Of a stretch of 56,469 bases of DNA, positions 35,902-43,895 are shown piece by piece; position 1 is the first letter of the stretch, and every line of letters starts with the position of its first letter. The stretch covers positions 1 through 56,469 of the forward strand of contig PHBR01000005.1 in NCBI GenBank assembly GCA_002840675.1. Reading direction: 5' to 3'. A program made the position numbers and the translations under genes. The notes under the pieces were generated by a model, which did no database searches, was not told where the DNA came from, and saw only the letters and a program-made list of their open reading frames with translations. Origin of the DNA: Chloroflexi bacterium HGW-Chloroflexi-9. Lineage in GTDB: Bacteria; Chloroflexota; Dehalococcoidia; UBA2979.

Positions 35902-36845
35902 CTACAGACGCAGATTGGATCGCTTTACGACGGACTGCGTTGGAGGATCAGCTCTCCCTATCCATGTTCTTCGGGCGAGATCTCCTAACGCCGAACCTCA
36001 GGATTGAGCGAGTAACAGCATCCATCCCATTGATGGAGCGGTTGAGGGGGGATGCTGTCAGTTCTTTCGGGGAACGCTATCAGTACGGACTGACACCTTA
36101 TGAGGTTGGTGGAGCTCCGGATGACGAAATGATGACCTTGGCCGGGCAAGAGCTAGAAGCTGGTGAGAAGTTACTTCGGCTCTGCGAACAACCTGCTCGC
36201 GCTCAAGTCTTCGATCCTTCGCCCGAACGGCTGCGGCAGGTGGAGTTTCAGGTTCTCCGAATGACTTCGCTTGGCGGGGGGGCTGCAGTGACGTTGGTTC
36301 GTAGAACCACCACCGGACGATTTCTGATCGGTGAACGTAAAGGGATCCCATCGTTGTTCCAGGGCAATGTGCTCTCCGAGGTCGAAGGCGACGTGGTCCA
36401 CATGGATGGAGACTTCCACGGAGCGCACTGCGGAGACACGTGGTTCCTCTTGCACTCAACTCAGTTCGAGGCTCTGTTTGGTTTCGCCCACCTCTATGAA
36501 GCTCGGACTCGCGATTCGCTACGCGAGATCGCAGCGGGCCTTCCGTTCGACGATGAAGATCAGCTCGTCGAGGGGATGAGTGGTTACGTCCGATTGCGAC
36601 GAGGGATAGAGGAGGCTCGACGCGGCGGCCTGTTCCGTCGGGTGAACGCGACTCAGCTTAAGGGCTTTGCGGAGGACGAAGGCCTCCCTGTCGCATTCAA
36701 AAAGGTTGGGAGGGGGTGGCAGATCGTCGTGCCGACTGACAGCCAAGGCCGCGCTGCCCTCGTTCGACTCCTCCGGGATGCATTCGTCGAGTCGAAGCTC
36801 TCGCAGATTAAGTACGTAGCCGACTCGAAGCGACTGAGGGACTAA
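35898..36845 (+). CDS. kwaB: Kiwa protein KwaB (DUF4868)
   Basis: 315 residues matching DUF4868. It has no classical nuclease motif. Typical elements: FQVLRMTSLGGGAAVTLVRR-like sheet (VEFQVLRMTSLGG, VTLVRRTTTGRFLIG), then VVHMDGDFHGAHCGDTWFLL, FEALFGFAHLYEARTRDSL, and the C-terminal MSGYVRLRRGIEEARRGG and PVAFKKVGRGWQIVVPTD, a DNA-binding-like half. In Kiwa, KwaB binds phage DNA and blocks its replication or transcription once the membrane complex is triggered. It is coupled to kwaA by ATGA. The operon has only these two genes. Confidence 0.88.
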   Translation: MTTDADWIALRRTALEDQLSLSMFFGRDLLTPNLRIERVTASIPLMERLRGDAVSSFGERYQYGLTPYEVGGAPDDEMMTLAGQELEAGEKLLRLCEQPARAQVFDPSPERLRQVEFQVLRMTSLGGGAAVTLVRRTTTGRFLIGERKGIPSLFQGNVLSEVEGDVVHMDGDFHGAHCGDTWFLLHSTQFEALFGFAHLYEARTRDSLREIAAGLPFDDEDQLVEGMSGYVRLRRGIEEARRGGLFRRVNATQLKGFAEDEGLPVAFKKVGRGWQIVVPTDSQGRAALVRLLRDAFVESKLSQIKYVADSKRLRD

Positions 36846-36909
36846 GGCCGGTGCGAGCCCAGAAGGAAAGGGGTCTTGACCCTATTCTCTGGACACCTCG
36901 ACTGCGGCG

Positions 36910-37142
36910 ATGTCGTCGCCCGGAAAGAGTCCGAGCGGCCCCGAGGAGTTCCGCGGGCGAGCCGTAGAACTCGCCGGCGACGTGAGCAGCCGGTGAGCCA
37001 GGTCGCCGTGGCGTTGGGCATCGCCCAGTCCGCCCCGCATCGTTGGGTCCGTCACGCCGACCTCGACTAGGGCCGACGCGACGATGGCCTGAAGACCGAG
37101 GAGCGGGCCGATCTCGTGCGTCTGCGCCGGGCTAACCGCTAG
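36910..37142 (+). pseudogene. IS3-type transposase OrfA remnant
   Basis: In successive frames the sequence reads PEEFRGRAVELAGDVSSR (stop), VSQVAVALGIAQSAPHRWVR, and DDGLKTEERADLVRLRRANR. These are the three typical blocks of an IS3-family OrfA: the helix-turn-helix head, the TLHRWVR-like turn and the EERAELVRLRRENR leucine zipper. Stops and frame changes separate them. No OrfB and no clear terminal repeats remain. The fragment marks past IS activity between Kiwa and the Vsr gene. Confidence 0.7.
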
Positions 37143-37337
37143 TTCTGTCCGAGCGCCCGCACGCTGTGGTGCGCTGCTCACGCAGGACGAGGCGTCTCTG
37201 TAGCGAACCGTGGTCGTCCAAGAATGGGAGCCTAGCCGGGCGGGCCATTTGTCCAATCTGGCCGTGGATCGGCGTTTGGTGGCACGGCGTGGAGACTATC
37301 CTTGAGATCCACGTGTTTGAGGAGCCACGCAGCGTCC

Positions 37338-37763
37338 ATGGTCGACACTTTCGAACCCGAGATCCGCAGTCGAATCATGTCGGCTGTCCGATCCAGCAAC
37401 ACGTGCCCTGAACTCGCTGTGAGACGCGAGCTCCATCAACGCGGGTTGCGATTCGTGCTGCACCGCAAGGATCTGCCAGGTACGCCGGATATCGTGCTGC
37501 CAAAGCATCGAGCGATCGTCTTCGTGCAAGGTTGCTTCTGGCATGGGCACGGATGTTCTCGCTCAAAGACGCCAGTGACGAACCGTCAGTACTGGGAGAC
37601 GAAGATCGCTCGCAACCGCGCCAGGGATCGCCGTGCTCAGCGGCGGCTGCGCGACGGTGGCTGGCATGTGTTCAATGTGTGGACCTGTGATTCACGGCGC
37701 GGCGTTGCCCGTGTGTGCCGAGCGCTCCTCGATGTTGAAGGCCGACCTGGACACCCTTCGTGA
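37338..37763 (+). CDS. vsr: Vsr-type very short patch repair endonuclease
   Basis: 141 residues, normal for the family. It has IRSRIMSAVRSSNTCPELAV (N-terminal helix), LPGTPDIVLPKHRAIVFVQG with the catalytic Asp, and CFWHGHGC with metal-binding Cys/His, followed by TNRQYWETKIARNRARD. Vsr nicks next to T:G mismatches arising from deaminated 5-methylcytosine, so a partner C5 methyltransferase is expected and is found 6 kb away at 43.9-45.1 kb. Start ATG at 37338 is preceded by GAGGAG at a long spacing. It ends 16 nt ahead of the first DUF4928 gene, or overlaps it if an earlier start is used. Confidence 0.9.
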   Translation: MVDTFEPEIRSRIMSAVRSSNTCPELAVRRELHQRGLRFVLHRKDLPGTPDIVLPKHRAIVFVQGCFWHGHGCSRSKTPVTNRQYWETKIARNRARDRRAQRRLRDGGWHVFNVWTCDSRRGVARVCRALLDVEGRPGHPS

Positions 37764-37779
37764 GGCGGAGCGACACACG

Positions 37780-38679
37780 ATGATCGATGGAGTTACCGAT
37801 GCGGCAGTGAAGCTGATCGCTGAATGGTACGAGCGCGAGCCTGAAGCGCATCGCTCTCGGATCGGCATCCCGAACACGGGACTCCATGTCCTGGAAGTGT
37901 TCCGCGTCTACTGGCCGCTTCGCGAGAGCCAGTATCTGACGGCCGGCGGCGGGCAGGTCTCAGGTCTAAGCGGGCCCTCTGGAGACGCCATTGCGGGGCG
38001 ATACGTGGCCTCGCTGCCGTCGATGGGCACGGAGGCGGGGCGGACGAGTCGCTCAACGCCCTCAGCAGCTCGCCGACTCGCGGAACGCCTGAATCACCTT
38101 CCCCCGGGTCTCGGGCAGGGGCCCGAGACCCGGGCGGCCATGGCAGATGTGATGCAGAGATGGATTGTCGAACACGTCCTTGTCCCGGAGTTCCGTCGAG
38201 CGCGACCCACGTTGCGCTGGGGGGAGCGGGAGGGTCTGGGATCTGCGCTCCGGCGCTACGTGGCGGCCGCCGCCGAGGATGAACCATGGACTCATGTCGC
38301 CCTTCGGCTCACCGCTGCGGTCCTGTCCAACCTATCCGACGAATTTCGACCGCAGATCCGCACGACGGTCGGACGCCGCTCCGACGATGGCGATCTGTGG
38401 ATCGGCGACGTGGTCGTGCTCATCTCTGCGTTGCCTGCCTACGAGGACATGGCCTTGTGTCGACAGGCCCTCTCAGGCGGTCGAGGATGCTTGTTGCTCG
38501 TTCCGGCGGATCGGGTTGCGGCGTCCGCTCAGCTCCTGGCAGCCGCCGGAATCGACGACACGGAAGTTCAGGCGCTGGACGCCTTCTTAGGAGGTCTGGT
38601 CGCGGTTGCTGCCCGCTTCGACGATCGTCAGGCACGGGAACTGATCGCCAACGTTGCCGCCAGCCTCAACCAGGCCTAG
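37780..38679 (+). CDS. DUF4928-family protein, copy 1
   Basis: 299 residues, paralogous to the protein at 42.9-43.9 kb. Shared blocks: LIAEWYE, IGIPNTGLHVLEVF, TAGGGQVSGLSG, SLPSMGTEAGRTSR and MADVMQRWIVEHVLVPEF. DUF4928 proteins regularly sit beside C5 methyltransferases and are taken to be their restriction partners. In this copy the region equivalent to GDFMVGDAVFHVTVSP reads GDLWIGDVVVLISALP, and the following Lys-Cys is missing, so it may be divergent in activity or specificity. Start ATG at 37780 follows GGCGGAG. Its stop TAG is the reverse of the convergent gene's stop (they share CTAG), so the two genes overlap by 4 nt. Confidence 0.72.
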   Translation: MIDGVTDAAVKLIAEWYEREPEAHRSRIGIPNTGLHVLEVFRVYWPLRESQYLTAGGGQVSGLSGPSGDAIAGRYVASLPSMGTEAGRTSRSTPSAARRLAERLNHLPPGLGQGPETRAAMADVMQRWIVEHVLVPEFRRARPTLRWGEREGLGSALRRYVAAAAEDEPWTHVALRLTAAVLSNLSDEFRPQIRTTVGRRSDDGDLWIGDVVVLISALPAYEDMALCRQALSGGRGCLLLVPADRVAASAQLLAAAGIDDTEVQALDAFLGGLVAVAARFDDRQARELIANVAASLNQA

Positions 38680-39569
38680 GCGCCAACGGATCCAATAGGT
38701 ACGCCCGCACGAAGGTCGGCATCGGTCAGCCGGATTCGCGAGACCTCCCAGCTCCCATCGGGGGAGCGGTCGTCGGGGACGCGTCCTTCAAGGGCCGCCA
38801 CCGTCGTCCAACCGAGTACCGAGATCTCACCGCCCGGCACGCGGCGACAGAGAACCAGGTACCACTGAGGCAGCCGGCGGCCGACATTGAACTCGTTCCG
38901 CGTAAGGTGCAGGGCGGGATGCGGCCCCGAGAAGGTCTTCACTTCCAACCTCAACGATGAGCCGTCGACATCGGGGGATACGACGTCGTAACCGAGGGCA
39001 TCCGAGATCTCGCTCACGCGCCTGACCTGCGCGACCAAATCCGATCGACCGCAGGCGCGAAGCGCGTCGCGGCAAGCTGCCGCAACGGCGAGTTCACCGT
39101 TCACTCCGATCTCGGCCAGGCGAGTCTCGTCGTACTTCTGCGCGGCGGCGAGGAGCAATGCCTCGCGCTCGCTCGCGTCGGGGAACATCTGGGCAAGGGT
39201 CTCGTCCGCTTCGGTAGGCAGGAGCTCGTGCCGAACTGCGCCGCTCGCTGTGGCTGCCGTGACCCAAATCGGAGGGGCGTGAAGGAGCAGCCCACGCATC
39301 AGATCCCTCGCGATCTCGTCGGGGTCGCCCGCCAGACCTGCGCATCGACTTGCTTGCCTCACGAGTCCGCTGTGATGTTCCAGCCATCCCTGTTCGGTCA
39401 GCCACCTCTGGGCACGTCGCAGGCTTCCGACGGACTGGAGTCCACCCGTCGCGGTCGAGGAGTACGACGTTGCTAACTGCGTCTCGGCGACCGTCTCGCT
39501 TCCCACGATTCGGAGCACGAGCGCAGCCGCTGCGAGCTCGTGGCGGCTGGGGAGGCGGGGCTCACTCAC
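38676..39569 (-). CDS. DUF3883-type protein with PD-(D/E)xK-like nuclease motif
   Basis: 297 residues. The N-terminal part is a helical wHTH-like region (LRRAQRWLTEQGWLEHHSGL). The C-terminal third matches DUF3883 (NO VEIN C-terminal): VSPDVDGSSLRLEVKTFSG, where Asp, Glu and Lys can form a nuclease site, then FNVGRRLPQWYLVLCRRV. Such domains occur in restriction and other defence genes. I start at the GTG at 39569, which overlaps the helicase stop by 8 nt. It is the last gene of a ParB-like/helicase/DUF3883 operon, and likely its effector nuclease. It converges with the DUF4928 copy 1 gene. Confidence 0.75.
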   Translation of the reverse strand: MSEPRLPSRHELAAAALVLRIVGSETVAETQLATSYSSTATGGLQSVGSLRRAQRWLTEQGWLEHHSGLVRQASRCAGLAGDPDEIARDLMRGLLLHAPPIWVTAATASGAVRHELLPTEADETLAQMFPDASEREALLLAAAQKYDETRLAEIGVNGELAVAAACRDALRACGRSDLVAQVRRVSEISDALGYDVVSPDVDGSSLRLEVKTFSGPHPALHLTRNEFNVGRRLPQWYLVLCRRVPGGEISVLGWTTVAALEGRVPDDRSPDGSWEVSRIRLTDADLRAGVPIGSVGA

Positions 39570-41403
39570 CAGCGAGATGCCGCGCGAGGGCTGCGAGGTC
39601 GAGATTGTCAACATCGAGCCCCTCCTCTCCCTCGAGGCCATCTTCGGGTGCCGCCGGAAGTGCCATGACATTGAGCCCGGGGTCCTGCATCAACGTGGCG
39701 AGGCGGTCCGTCTTCTGCCGAAGCCTCGTATCGACGATGTCGTCGATCGTCTCGCGACTGCTGAGCACCGTCACTCGCGTTTCCTGATCGGCGGGGAGTC
39801 CGAGGCGGTGGATTCGATCCATGCTCTGGAGGTACTGTCCGGCGTTGAAGGTCCGTTCGATGTAGATCGCGTCGTGACAGACCTCGTGAAGGCTTGTCCC
39901 CTCTCCGAGCGCGGCGGGATTCGCGAGGAGCACGGCGCAGTCCGGATCCTCGCGGAACCGTCGCAGCTGCTCACTGCGATCGGCGACCCCGCCATGAACG
40001 ATCGCCGGGTGGAGTGGTTCAAGTTCGTAGTGGCGAAGTGTCTCAAGGTTCCGAACGAAGTTGGACCAGATGAGCGTCTTTCTACCCAGGCGGGCGTTGG
40101 TCTCGCTCAACTCCTTGACGAGCCGGAACTTCCAGGGCGTTTCGTAGTCGGGGTAGGCCCGCAGCAGCTCATCGACCTCCGAATCTGGTGGGATGTCGAG
40201 CGGAGGATGGCGGAACTCGATCGCGTCGTGACGGTGGCTGCCGGCCGTTAGCAACGCGGGGTTCGTGGCAGCCTCCAAGAGATACATGACCACGCGCCCG
40301 AGGGCGCGGAGGTCGTACTCAGCTCGGCGCGACGCCGCGAACACGCCTCGATACCTGCCCACGAGCGCCGCATAGATGTCGCTGTGAAGCGAGTCAAGGG
40401 GGCGTTCGATGAGCCTCACCCGAGGTTCAGGCAGATCAAGTTCCGACTTGGTGGTCCGGACGAATAACGGCGCGATACGGTCGGCGACTCGTGCTGTCGC
40501 GGTCGGGTCCTGCCCGTCGGAGGGGATCAGGCGGCGAGCCTCACCAGGCCACAGAAAGTCGAAGAGCGCCACCAAGTCGAAGACTGACTGCGGCGCCGGA
40601 GTGCCGGTCAAGATGTCCCGCCGCGAGGCGAAGTGGGCGAGGCTCAAGCAGTTGCGTCCCCACTCTCCCCCCCAGCCACGCTTCATTCGGTGGGCTTCGT
40701 CCAGGATCATGTGTGTTCGCCCACTTGCGACCCAAGTGGCGAGTTCAGCGAAGCCCGACTGCAGTCGTTGGTAGTTGATGAGCAGGACTTCGGTTCCCGG
40801 TTCGATGCGGCCATCGAACCGGCGGATCGTCGGTACCGTTGCGAAGCAGCGCTTCGCTTCCTCTTCCCACGATTCGAACGCGGAGATTGGCGCGACGACC
40901 AGAAGGCGGTCTACCCGCTTCAGTGCGCGTTCATACTCGTACACCGCGTAGGCGACGCTGGTCTTGCCCGCTCCCGGTACGGAGAAGTTGGCACCGTTCG
41001 CGATCGCCACCAATTGGAGTAGGTCGCGGCGCTGGAAGCTCCGCAGCTCGCGTTGGAACCTGCTCGCCCGAAGGGCTTGTTCGACTTCTTCGGGTTCCGT
41101 CTCCACGCCGCCCGCGAGCGCTTCCTGCAGGAGTCGATGCTCGGCCACTCGGCGCATCACGAGCTTTCGTGAGTCGCCTCGCCACTCAGCCGAGATCCCA
41201 TGTTGACGACAGTACGGCGCCACCCAGTCCAATCGTGAGAGGAAGGTGCTCACTGGGATGTCGACCGCTCGGGCGGGATGCCGCCCACGCGCACCCCATT
41301 CAGACTGGACCTTCAACCAGACGACGTTCGGAATACCCTGTCCCCTCGACACCACGACCGTGATGTTGCCGTCCGTGTAGTCGAAGGAGAGGGTCTTAGC
41401 CAT
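39562..41403 (-). CDS. SNF2-type DEAH helicase of the restriction-like island
   Basis: 613 residues. Walker A NFSVPGAGKTSVAYAVY near 140; DEAH box in THMILDEAHRMKRG, with motif III DILTGTPAPQS; C-terminal lobe KTLIWSNFVRNLETL, AVLLANPAALGEGTSLHEVCHDAI and YLQSMDRIHRLGLPADQ, the arginine-finger motif VI of SNF2 proteins. The N-terminal ~130 residues are specific to this branch. It overlaps the ParB-like gene by 8 nt and the DUF3883 gene by 8 nt. Together they probably form a translocase-driven complex that recognises DNA and hands it to the nuclease. Unlike the 23-25 kb helicase, no zinc-finger insert is seen. Confidence 0.88.
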   Translation of the reverse strand: MAKTLSFDYTDGNITVVVSRGQGIPNVVWLKVQSEWGARGRHPARAVDIPVSTFLSRLDWVAPYCRQHGISAEWRGDSRKLVMRRVAEHRLLQEALAGGVETEPEEVEQALRASRFQRELRSFQRRDLLQLVAIANGANFSVPGAGKTSVAYAVYEYERALKRVDRLLVVAPISAFESWEEEAKRCFATVPTIRRFDGRIEPGTEVLLINYQRLQSGFAELATWVASGRTHMILDEAHRMKRGWGGEWGRNCLSLAHFASRRDILTGTPAPQSVFDLVALFDFLWPGEARRLIPSDGQDPTATARVADRIAPLFVRTTKSELDLPEPRVRLIERPLDSLHSDIYAALVGRYRGVFAASRRAEYDLRALGRVVMYLLEAATNPALLTAGSHRHDAIEFRHPPLDIPPDSEVDELLRAYPDYETPWKFRLVKELSETNARLGRKTLIWSNFVRNLETLRHYELEPLHPAIVHGGVADRSEQLRRFREDPDCAVLLANPAALGEGTSLHEVCHDAIYIERTFNAGQYLQSMDRIHRLGLPADQETRVTVLSSRETIDDIVDTRLRQKTDRLATLMQDPGLNVMALPAAPEDGLEGEEGLDVDNLDLAALARHLAGE

Positions 41404-42727
41404 CTAGCCCGCCGGCCTCCGCAAGGGAGTCGAGTTCCTTCCGGAGCCTTCGGATCTCATAGCCGAACTTGCCTCGATCGAAACCTCGTTCCGTTTGCGC
41501 GTTCTTGAGGGCCTCGCGCGCTCGGCTGACCTTCTTCCTCGCGTCAACGACGAGGTCGATTGGGCGCAGCTTTCGCCGCTCGTCGCGGAGATCGAGCCCC
41601 TTCTCCTCAGCCGCCTGTGTGAACCGCTCGTGCAGGCCGTCGAAGAGCTCTCTCTTGGTGATCCCACCCACAGTCGCTTCGTCGTCGGCACCGTAGCGCT
41701 GAGCCGCTGCCGCAAGCATGCGGCTGGGGTCCACCGGCCTGTCTTCCTGTCCGGTTTCCTCGAAGATGTCGAGGCCGTCCCCGGCGTCTTGACCGTCTCC
41801 AGCAATGGAGGAGCTGTCGATCGCAGTGAGAAGGTCGCCGTGGTCGAATTGCGGCTCGACGTAATCGCGCAGGAAGTGGTCCGAATCCCAGTTCCGGAGG
41901 TTTCGATAGGTAACACCGACGAGCACGCCAGCCATCCGTCCGTCCCGAACCCGCCGGGCTTGTGCGGGGTCTTGCTCGCGGAGTGCCTGATAGGCGCTAT
42001 CGGCTTCCACGAGGGCTGACTGGTGGGGATCGAAGAAGGTGAGCTTGATCGCCTTGCCGCTCATCTCCTGCACCTCGCGGATGTGCTGGAGGATCCGCAG
42101 GCTCTGCTCGATGTCTGCGACACCCTTGCGGAGATGAGCTGGTCTGCGCGACTGGGCCTTCCCGAGCAGGATCGCAAGGTCCTCGTAGCTCATGCCGGCG
42201 TCGATCTGCTCCTGAATGAACAGCAGCTCGTTGGTGAACGTGTAATCCTGCTTGTAGTCCTTCGCGAGCTGAAGACGGGCCTCAAGTTCGGTGATTTCTT
42301 GAGTCGTTGCTTCTTCAGGCAGGACCCCGACTCGAATGTACTTCTCGTTGAGATCTCGCAGAGCTACGGCGCGATTATTGGCGTTGATCAGCACGCCTTC
42401 GGCAGTGATGATTCCCGGCTCCAGTTGACTGCTCTCGTGAAGGCTATCAACGAGCGATTGGAATCCATCGAACTCGCGCAGGATGTCTGCGATGAAATCC
42501 TGCGCGGACTCAGAGAATGGTTCACGCTGCAGCTGGTCGGCGTTTACGTGCGACTCGACCTGTGATCGGATCCTGTGACTGTTCGGGTTGAGCAGGACGT
42601 TGTCCAGGGAGACGTTGATCACGTGGAGCGTTCTTCGACCGTTCTGCCACGGAATCGAGAGCGTCTCGGTTGCCGCGGCTGCCTTAGCGGCGATATCCGC
42701 TCTTCTCGCTTCCTCGGTGCTGGTCAT
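41396..42727 (-). CDS. ParB/sulfiredoxin-like protein of the restriction-like island
   Basis: 443 residues. The N-terminal half has a ParB-like fold: LHVINVSLDNVLLNPNSHRI, then SLHESSQLEPGIITAEGVLI and NANNRAVALRDLN, equivalent to the ParB GERR-type nucleotide loop. Mid-section helices (YEDLAILLGKAQSRRPAHLR) recall a helix-turn-helix. The C-terminal 100 residues are basic and coiled. Such proteins in defence operons act as sensors or switches. Start ATG at 42727 follows GGAGACGAG. It is the first gene of a three-gene operon with a helicase and a DUF3883 nuclease. It is unrelated in sequence to the large ParB-like protein at 21-23 kb. Confidence 0.72.
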   Translation of the reverse strand: MTSTEEARRADIAAKAAAATETLSIPWQNGRRTLHVINVSLDNVLLNPNSHRIRSQVESHVNADQLQREPFSESAQDFIADILREFDGFQSLVDSLHESSQLEPGIITAEGVLINANNRAVALRDLNEKYIRVGVLPEEATTQEITELEARLQLAKDYKQDYTFTNELLFIQEQIDAGMSYEDLAILLGKAQSRRPAHLRKGVADIEQSLRILQHIREVQEMSGKAIKLTFFDPHQSALVEADSAYQALREQDPAQARRVRDGRMAGVLVGVTYRNLRNWDSDHFLRDYVEPQFDHGDLLTAIDSSSIAGDGQDAGDGLDIFEETGQEDRPVDPSRMLAAAAQRYGADDEATVGGITKRELFDGLHERFTQAAEEKGLDLRDERRKLRPIDLVVDARKKVSRAREALKNAQTERGFDRGKFGYEIRRLRKELDSLAEAGGLDG

Positions 42728-42935
42728 GGTGCTCGTCTCCGTCCCTATCGATCGATCGGGGCGACTGTAACCGAGTGCTGTACGGGGTGCCCAGCAGTCC
42801 GGAAGCGTGGTCGCCTCCCCTCAAGCACCGGCCAGTCCAATTCACCACGGAGCCTGGGTATTGCCTAGGTGGCCGCGCTGTTGCTGGCCGGGCCGAGTCG
42901 CGACCGCGTCGAGCGGTCGGGCATCGCCGCTCTGA

Positions 42936-43895
42936 CTAGAGGTTCTCGGGAATCTCGATCTGCAGCGATTGGTCGGGTTCCACTGCCTCCACACGGGCGT
43001 TGTACGCCTCGAACAATTGCCGCAGCTTGGTGCGGTAGTTCGCGGCCGCGAATCCGGCCATCTCCTCCACGTTCTGGGCGACGAACGCTTCCAGTGAGAA
43101 CACGTCCACACGGTCGCCGATGCCTTGTACCTCGAGCAGTTGTTGCGCGGCCGCGCGCGCACTCTCGGGCACCACCACCACGACCCGGAACCCATCGAGG
43201 AGATTCGCCGCGCATTTCTCCATCAGGATCTGCATGGGGGACACGGTCACGTGGAACACCGCGTCCCCCACCATGAAGTCGCCCCCCCGACCGGTCTGGA
43301 CATCGGCAGTGCTGTAACTGTGGTTCGGGATCTCCAATTCGGGAAAGCGGAGCTGCAGCTTGGCGCCCACTAGGTGCTGCGCGAGCGGCCCGGCCTGCCC
43401 TCGCTCCCGCGCGGCGTCGAGCGTCCGAGAGACGTTGCGGATCGATCCGAGGTTCAGCCCCAACTCTGGCTTCAGACGCTGACGCGCGTAGTAGTCGGAA
43501 ATAGGATTGCCAACGATCCAGTGCTGCATCGCGTCGGCCAGCTCGTTCCGAGCGTCCCCGTCGGCGAGGTCGATGCCCTGAATGGCGTTCAACCGAACGG
43601 CCAGCGCCCGCGCGGCCTCACTGGTGCCCCGGCTCGTCCGCCCCGACTCGGTGCCGAGTTCCCGAGCGTCCGGAAGGAATCGCCTGATGATCTCATTAGC
43701 GCGGCGTCCCCCCAGCAACCTCACCTGCCCGCCGCCAGGAGTGATGACGTCGCTCTCATCGAGCGGATACGCGGTGCGGAAGATCTCGAGGACGACGAGT
43801 CCGGTGTTGGGAATGCCGACCTGGCTCCTGCCTCGGTACTCCTCGTACCAGTCAGCAATGAGTCGCTCGGCGGCGGCGCGCAGTTCGTCGTTCAT
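42936..43895 (-). CDS. DUF4928-family protein, copy 2, probable restriction partner of the methyltransferase
   Basis: 319 residues. It carries the complete DUF4928 set: LIADWYEEY, VGIPNTGLVVLEIF, TPGGGQVRLLGG, ARELGTESGRTSRGTSEAAR, DAMQHWIVG, and in the second half GGDFMVGDAVFHVTVSP followed by QILMEKCAANLLDGF, the likely catalytic core. The ATG at 43895 overlaps the methyltransferase stop (ATGA), so methyltransferase and DUF4928 are made together, as expected of a restriction-modification pair. Copy 1 lies on the other side of the ParB-like operon. Confidence 0.82.
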   Translation of the reverse strand: MNDELRAAAERLIADWYEEYRGRSQVGIPNTGLVVLEIFRTAYPLDESDVITPGGGQVRLLGGRRANEIIRRFLPDARELGTESGRTSRGTSEAARALAVRLNAIQGIDLADGDARNELADAMQHWIVGNPISDYYARQRLKPELGLNLGSIRNVSRTLDAARERGQAGPLAQHLVGAKLQLRFPELEIPNHSYSTADVQTGRGGDFMVGDAVFHVTVSPMQILMEKCAANLLDGFRVVVVVPESARAAAQQLLEVQGIGDRVDVFSLEAFVAQNVEEMAGFAAANYRTKLRQLFEAYNARVEAVEPDQSLQIEIPENL

